Assembly: GCA_902777335.1 (NCBI GenBank)
Contig: CACYTF010000009.1
Span: 1-64,000, forward strand
Reading direction: 5' to 3'
Length of the DNA: 64,000 nucleotides
Source of the DNA: an uncultured Eubacteriales bacterium
Lineage (GTDB): Bacteria > Bacillota > Clostridia > Christensenellales > Aristaeellaceae
Shown here: positions 60,382 to 64,000 of the stretch, one piece after another
Layout: each line of letters begins with the position of its first letter
How positions within the stretch are numbered: the first letter of the stretch is position 1
Program-made: the position numbers and the translations under genes
The notes under the pieces: generated by a model
The model's input: the letters and a program-made list of their open reading frames with translations, nothing else
Databases searched by the model: none
Told to the model about the DNA's origin: nothing

Positions 60382-60410
60382 ATAATAACATGCTTTGACG
60401 GCATAGTCAA
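60382..60410 (-). promoter_or_regulatory. Sigma-A promoter of the fucose-isomerase-family gene
   Basis: Minus strand TTGACT (60405-60410), 17-bp spacer, TATTAT (60382-60387), about 55 bases before the start. Confidence 0.8.
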
Positions 60411-60465
60411 GGGCCAATTGTGGTTTTTATGACGCCGTTCATAGCAATTATTGTCCCCCAGTACC

Positions 60466-61683
60466 TCAGAATACGCCCCGGCTGCCGGTGTAGGTCGTGC
60501 CGTCGTTCAGCGTCAGGGCCGTGAACTTGGCCGATATCCAGCATTCCTCGCCGTAGTGGCTGCAGTGGTACCAGCAGGTGCCGGAGCCGTCCCGTTTGGC
60601 GTCGCCCAGGTAGCCCAGCACCTCGCCGCCGAACAGCAGGCCCAGGGCGTCGTAGCCGGTGCCGGGGCCTGAGCGCAGGATCAGGTCGGCGCCCCGGTTG
60701 ACGGCGCTGACCGTGCCCTCGGCGCCCTTCAGGTATTCCCGGTTGTAGTTCAGCGATTCGGGCAGCAGCACGTCCAGGTATTCGATGCAGATGTAGCCCC
60801 GCTGGCCGTTGTACGAGGCCTCCACGAACCAGCGGTCGTTGCCGGAGTACGCGGCGTTGCCGTGCACCTGCACCAGCGCGCCCAGGGGCACCTCGCACAG
60901 CAGCGACGCCTTCGTGGAGGGCGCGCTGCGCAGCGATACGCCGCTCTTGCAGTTGACCACCTCGGCCTGCACCGGATAAGCGATGCCCGCCTCGCCCGCG
61001 TCCGGCGCGTCGCCCTCGGGCTCGGGCAGAAGCTCCGCCCGCGGCGACTGCGCGGCCGGGGCCGGCTCATCATCGTCGATGAACCGCCACACCGTCTCCT
61101 CCTCCTCAGCTTCCGCCGCTTCCGCCGGTTCCGCCATCCCCTCTCCGCTGAAGCCCGCGCCGCTGGTGCGGTTGTACAGCGCCGTGAAGGGCAGCGTCTG
61201 CTGGTCGGTGACGGCCAGCTTCATGCGCAGCCAATCCACCAGCTCCTCGGGCAGGGCGTCGATGTAGGCCCCGGCCATGAAGAAGCTCAGCGTGTCGCCC
61301 TGGGCGATGCCGTAGGGCTCGATCGGCAGGTACAGCACGATGTCGTCCACGCAGGGCTCCAGATCTTCATAGGTCAACTCCAGCACCCGGCATTCCAGCT
61401 CCTGGGCGCTGGAGTGCTCCGGCGGCGAGATCCGCCCGGAGAAGGAGACGCAGTAGGTCACGCCGTCGTAGTGGACGCCGTTGTACTCGCCGGTTTCAAA
61501 CTCGTTATCGTGATAGCTGCCGGTAAAGCCGCCGTTTGCGTCAATGAAAAGCTCGGTGCACCAGCCGCCGGCGCCGCTGGAAAAGTCGTAGCTGCCCGCC
61601 ACGTCCGCAAAGGCATTCTCGGCGCGCGCCGGAAGGGCGGCGCACAGCATCAGCGCCAGCGCGGCACAGAGTATCCGCTTCAC
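60466..61683 (-). CDS. Secreted protein with two SH3-like domains
   Basis: I choose the GTG at 61683, nine bases after AGGAGG, over the ATG two codons upstream, which sits three bases from it. That gives 405 residues with a signal peptide (MKRILCAALALMLCAALPAR). The N-terminal domain (about 25-155) is beta-rich (AGSYDFSSGAGGWCTELFID, SYHDNEFETGEYNGVHYDG). An acidic linker follows (AEAAEAEEEETVWRFIDDDE). Two SH3b-like domains close it: SGVSLRSAPSTKASLLCEVP near 247 and RGADLILRSGPGTGYDALGL near 331. The two copies suggest wall binding. It follows asnS by 70 bp, possibly in one transcript. Confidence 0.75.
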   Translation of the reverse strand: MKRILCAALALMLCAALPARAENAFADVAGSYDFSSGAGGWCTELFIDANGGFTGSYHDNEFETGEYNGVHYDGVTYCVSFSGRISPPEHSSAQELECRVLELTYEDLEPCVDDIVLYLPIEPYGIAQGDTLSFFMAGAYIDALPEELVDWLRMKLAVTDQQTLPFTALYNRTSGAGFSGEGMAEPAEAAEAEEEETVWRFIDDDEPAPAAQSPRAELLPEPEGDAPDAGEAGIAYPVQAEVVNCKSGVSLRSAPSTKASLLCEVPLGALVQVHGNAAYSGNDRWFVEASYNGQRGYICIEYLDVLLPESLNYNREYLKGAEGTVSAVNRGADLILRSGPGTGYDALGLLFGGEVLGYLGDAKRDGSGTCWYHCSHYGEECWISAKFTALTLNDGTTYTGSRGVF

Positions 61684-61714
61684 ATCCATTCGCCTCCTCA
61701 TACAGTCGTTGAAC

Positions 61715-61748
61715 GGCGCCGCGCCGGACATGCGTCCGGCGCGGCGGT
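61715..61748 (-). terminator. Hairpin between asnS and the SH3 protein gene
   Basis: CCGCGCCGGAC (61719-61729) pairs with GTCCGGCGCGG (61734-61744). No U tract on the minus strand, so it may only attenuate. Confidence 0.55.
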
Positions 61749-61753
61749 TAAAA

Positions 61754-63115
61754 TCAGAAATCGGCATTGCCGGTGGTTCTCGGGAACGGCAGCACGTCGC
61801 GGATGTTGGCGATGCCGGTCAGGTACATGATCATGCGCTCAAAGCCCATGCCGAAACCCGCGTGCTTCGCGGTGCCGTACTTGCGCAGCTCCAGGTACCA
61901 CCAGTAGTCGTCGGGGTTCATGCCCAGCTCCTCGATGCGCGCCTTCAGCACGTCGTAGCGCTCCTCGCGCTGGCTACCGCCGCACAGCTCGCCCACCGCG
62001 GGCACCAGCAGGTCGGCCGCCGCCACGGTCTTGCCGTCTTCGTTCATGCGCATGTAGAAGGCCTTGATCTCCTTGGGCCAGTCGGTGACGAACACCGGCT
62101 TGCCGAAGTGCTTCTCGGTCAGGTAGCGCTCGTGCTCGGTCTGCAGGTCGCTGCCCCAGCTGATGGGGTACTCGAACTTCTCGCCGGACTTTTGCAATAT
62201 GTCGATGGCGTCGGTGTAGCTGCAGCGCACGAACTCGGAATCCCGCACGAAGGTCAGCCGGTCGATCAGGCCCTTGTCCACGAAGCTGTTCAGGAAGGCC
62301 ATCTCCTCCGGGCACTCCTGAAGCACCGCGGCGATGATGTACTTCACCATCTCCTCCTGCAGGTCCATGTCCACGGCCAGGTCGGCAAAGGCGATCTCCG
62401 GCTCGATCATCCAGAACTCCGCCGCGTGCCGGGGCGTGTAGGACTCCTCGGCCCGGAAGGTGGGCCCGAAGGTGTACACGTTTCTAAAGGCCATGGCGAA
62501 GATCTCGGCGTTCAGCTGGCCGGACACGGTCAGCGACACGGGCTTGCCGAAGAAGTCCTTGCTGAAGTCGGTCTTGCCCGCGTCGTCAAGCGGCAGGGCG
62601 TCCGGGTCCAGCGTGGTCACGCGGAACATCTCGCCCGCGCCCTCGCAGTCGCTGCCGGTGATCAGCGGGGTGTGCACGTACAGGTAACCCTTGTCGTGGA
62701 AGAAGCGGTGGATGGCCTGGGCCGCCACGCTGCGCACCCGGAAGGCGCACTGGAACAGGTTGGCCCGGGGCCGCAGGTGCTGTATGAGCGGATAGTCCGA
62801 GGGGCTCTCCCCCACCACCGTGCAGGACTCGGCCTTCAGCTCAAACGGCTGCTTGTTCTCGGGCGTGAGCACCAGCGTGCCCTCGGCCTCGATGGCCGCG
62901 CCCACGCCGATCGCGCCGGTCAGCGCCTTGTAGTTTTCCAGCTTGTCCGCCTCGAGTATGATCTGCAGGTTCTTGAAATACGTGCCGTCGTTCAGCTCCA
63001 CGAAGGCGAAGCTCTTCGATTCGCGCATCGTGCGCACCCAGCCGTTCACCTTGACCTGCGCCATGTCCGCCGCGGGCATATGGGAATACAGTTCCCGGAT
63101 CAGATAGTGTGCCAT
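61754..63115 (-). CDS. asnS: Asparaginyl-tRNA synthetase
   Basis: I start at 63115 (GGGAGGACCC upstream), giving 453 residues, the usual AsnRS length. The N-terminal OB-fold ([20 protein letters not shown]) binds the tRNA anticodon. The class II catalytic core follows: [20 protein letters not shown] near 215-234, [12 protein letters not shown], and motif 3 [20 protein letters not shown] near 421-440. It charges tRNA-Asn directly, so this bacterium need not rely on the transamidation route alone. No T-box leader is visible in the short upstream region. Confidence 0.96.
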   Translation of the reverse strand: MAHYLIRELYSHMPAADMAQVKVNGWVRTMRESKSFAFVELNDGTYFKNLQIILEADKLENYKALTGAIGVGAAIEAEGTLVLTPENKQPFELKAESCTVVGESPSDYPLIQHLRPRANLFQCAFRVRSVAAQAIHRFFHDKGYLYVHTPLITGSDCEGAGEMFRVTTLDPDALPLDDAGKTDFSKDFFGKPVSLTVSGQLNAEIFAMAFRNVYTFGPTFRAEESYTPRHAAEFWMIEPEIAFADLAVDMDLQEEMVKYIIAAVLQECPEEMAFLNSFVDKGLIDRLTFVRDSEFVRCSYTDAIDILQKSGEKFEYPISWGSDLQTEHERYLTEKHFGKPVFVTDWPKEIKAFYMRMNEDGKTVAAADLLVPAVGELCGGSQREERYDVLKARIEELGMNPDDYWWYLELRKYGTAKHAGFGMGFERMIMYLTGIANIRDVLPFPRTTGNADF

Positions 63116-63243
63116 GGGTCCTCCCTCTTTCACGACTATTATGAATAGGCTTTTTTCCATTATACTTGATTCTGTGTTAAGAATAAAGGGGCAAATGTGC
63201 GGCCAACACCCTTGGCGCGCGCGACAAATCCCGGCGTCCGGGA

Positions 63244-63272
63244 TTGACGGACGCGCGTCTGTCGGGTATAAT
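63244..63272 (+). promoter_or_regulatory. Sigma-A promoter of the ACT-domain gene
   Basis: TTGACG (63244-63249), 17-bp spacer, TATAAT (63267-63272), about 42 bases before the ATG at 63315. Confidence 0.85.
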
Positions 63273-63314
63273 ATAGGGCAGAGACTGGCGCACGGAAAGG
63301 CTGGTGGGCGGCAA

Positions 63315-63752
63315 ATGCTGAATGACTACCTGATCGTCGAAAAATCGGCGCTTCCGGACTACTTCCTCCGCGTGGTGGAAGCCAGGAAGCTGCTGGACAG
63401 CGGCGCGTACGCCCAGGTGATCGACGCGGTGCACGCGGTGGGCATCTCCCGCAGCACCTACTACAAGTACAAGGACAAGGTGCTGGAGCCCAGCCAGCTC
63501 ACCGTCGGGCGCAAGGCCTCCATGATGCTGCAGCTGAACCACCGGGCGGGCATGCTCTCCCGGGTGCTGAGCACCGTGTCCGCCTGCAACGCCAACATAC
63601 TGACCATCACCCAGAGCCTGCCCATACGCGGCAAGGCCAACATCATGCTGTCCATCGACCTGTCGGGCATCAGCCGCAGCGTCGACGAGATGACCCGGGA
63701 GCTGAGCGCCATAGACGGCGTGGACCAGGTCCGGCTCCTGGCGCTCGAATAA
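63315..63752 (+). CDS. ACT-domain regulatory protein (PheB/UPF0735-like)
   Basis: The start at 63315 (GGTGGGCG upstream) gives 145 residues. The N-terminal part ([20 protein letters not shown]) and a helix-turn-helix-like segment ([19 protein letters not shown], about 38-56) precede a C-terminal ACT domain (about 65-143; [40 protein letters not shown]). This is the PheB/UPF0735 layout, often next to homoserine or phenylalanine genes, here next to a DegV gene 20 bp downstream. ACT domains bind amino acids, so it may sense one. It has a strong promoter. Confidence 0.85.
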   Translation: MLNDYLIVEKSALPDYFLRVVEARKLLDSGAYAQVIDAVHAVGISRSTYYKYKDKVLEPSQLTVGRKASMMLQLNHRAGMLSRVLSTVSACNANILTITQSLPIRGKANIMLSIDLSGISRSVDEMTRELSAIDGVDQVRLLALE

Positions 63753-63772
63753 ACCCCATCGGGAGGCCAACC

Positions 63773-64000
63773 ATGACGATTCGCATTTCCGCAGACAGCA
63801 CCTGCGACCTGAGCGGCGAATACATCGCGGCCCATCACATCACCGTGCTCCCGCTGACCGTGTCCATGGGCGGCCGGGACTACACCGACGGCCTGGACAT
63901 CACGCCGGACGCCATATTCCGCCACGTGGACGCGGGCGGCGCGCTGCCCAAGACGGCGGCGGTCAACACCGCGGCCTACCGGGAGCGGTTCGAGGCCATG
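63773..64000 (+). CDS. DegV-family fatty-acid-binding protein (partial, 3' end outside window)
   Basis: Seventy-six codons from the ATG at 63773 (GGGAGG upstream) are visible. MTIRISADSTCDLSGEYIAA and then ITVLPLTVSMGGRDYTDGLD match the DegV N-terminus: the D-STCDL loop and the IxVxPL strand with the acidic YxDG motif. TPDAIFRHV and the PKTAAVNTAAYRERFE segment follow, in which PKTAA matches the conserved PxTSxP-like position. DegV proteins bind fatty acids for FakA kinases. Twenty bp after the ACT-domain gene, likely in the same operon. Confidence 0.88.
   Translation, partial: MTIRISADSTCDLSGEYIAAHHITVLPLTVSMGGRDYTDGLDITPDAIFRHVDAGGALPKTAAVNTAAYRERFEAM

Noticed and set aside
63116..63240. 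T-box riboswitch upstream of asnS
   Set aside because: The space to the divergent gene is short, and no T-box sequence or antiterminator pair is seen.

Overview
The window looks like a chromosomal stretch from a GC-rich, endospore-forming, Gram-positive Clostridia-type bacterium. spoIVA indicates endospores. Sortase B, two YkuD-type L,D-transpeptidases, many short lipobox or Sec signal peptides and strong AGGAGG ribosome-binding sites indicate a monoderm Firmicute. A Christensenellales-like gut lineage is my guess, with low confidence. Most coding DNA is compositionally uniform; the exception is an AT-richer island at about 2.9-5.4 kb.

Layout. 1-3.7 kb: a minus-strand surface-protein operon (secreted protein, lipoprotein, large repeat-rich surface protein running off the left edge). 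3.7-5.8 kb: accessory island with a VapBC-type toxin-antitoxin pair between two copies of a structured repeat carrying CTCTG pentamer tracts, then an acetyltransferase fragment, a recombinase remnant and repeat debris. 5.8-18 kb: DHH phosphoesterase, CtpA-type protease, PucR/CdaR-like regulator, RadC-like protein, and several secreted or membrane proteins (Big-2, SH3, peptidoglycan-binding, LRR). 18.1-24.4 kb: a four-gene operon made of two tandem copies of a pair (membrane protein plus NAGPA-type phosphodiester glycosidase), lying downstream of spoIVA. 24.5-31.7 kb: sortase B, GGDEF and EAL signalling proteins, and a propeller plus solute-binding fusion. 31.9-37.7 kb: dipeptidase, EF-G/TetM-like GTPase, MATE transporter, Mrp ATPase and Nudix hydrolase. 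37.7-38.2 kb: a cluster of long perfect palindromes. 38.2-43.8 kb: L,D-transpeptidase and a rearranged ribosomal/transcription block (rplJ-rplL, then rpmG-secE-nusG-rplK-rplA). 43.9-53.1 kb: an unknown 588-residue protein, tig-clpP-clpX and a SNF2 helicase with SWIM fingers. 53.3-64 kb: GH2 beta-galactosidase, secreted proteins, a second L,D-transpeptidase, a fucose-isomerase-family protein, asnS, an ACT-domain protein and the start of a DegV gene.

How it fits together. The main theme is the cell envelope: sortase, L,D-transpeptidases, phosphodiester glycosidases, and SH3, Big-2, LRR and peptidoglycan-binding proteins, many with the same Pro/Thr-rich (APTE/PTPT) linkers. The second theme is housekeeping translation and proteostasis. 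The best candidates for something undescribed are the duplicated glycosidase plus membrane-protein pair after spoIVA, the pentamer-bearing leader repeats around the toxin-antitoxin genes, and the palindrome and heptamer arrays at gene ends. I found no tRNA, rRNA, CRISPR array or intact prophage.
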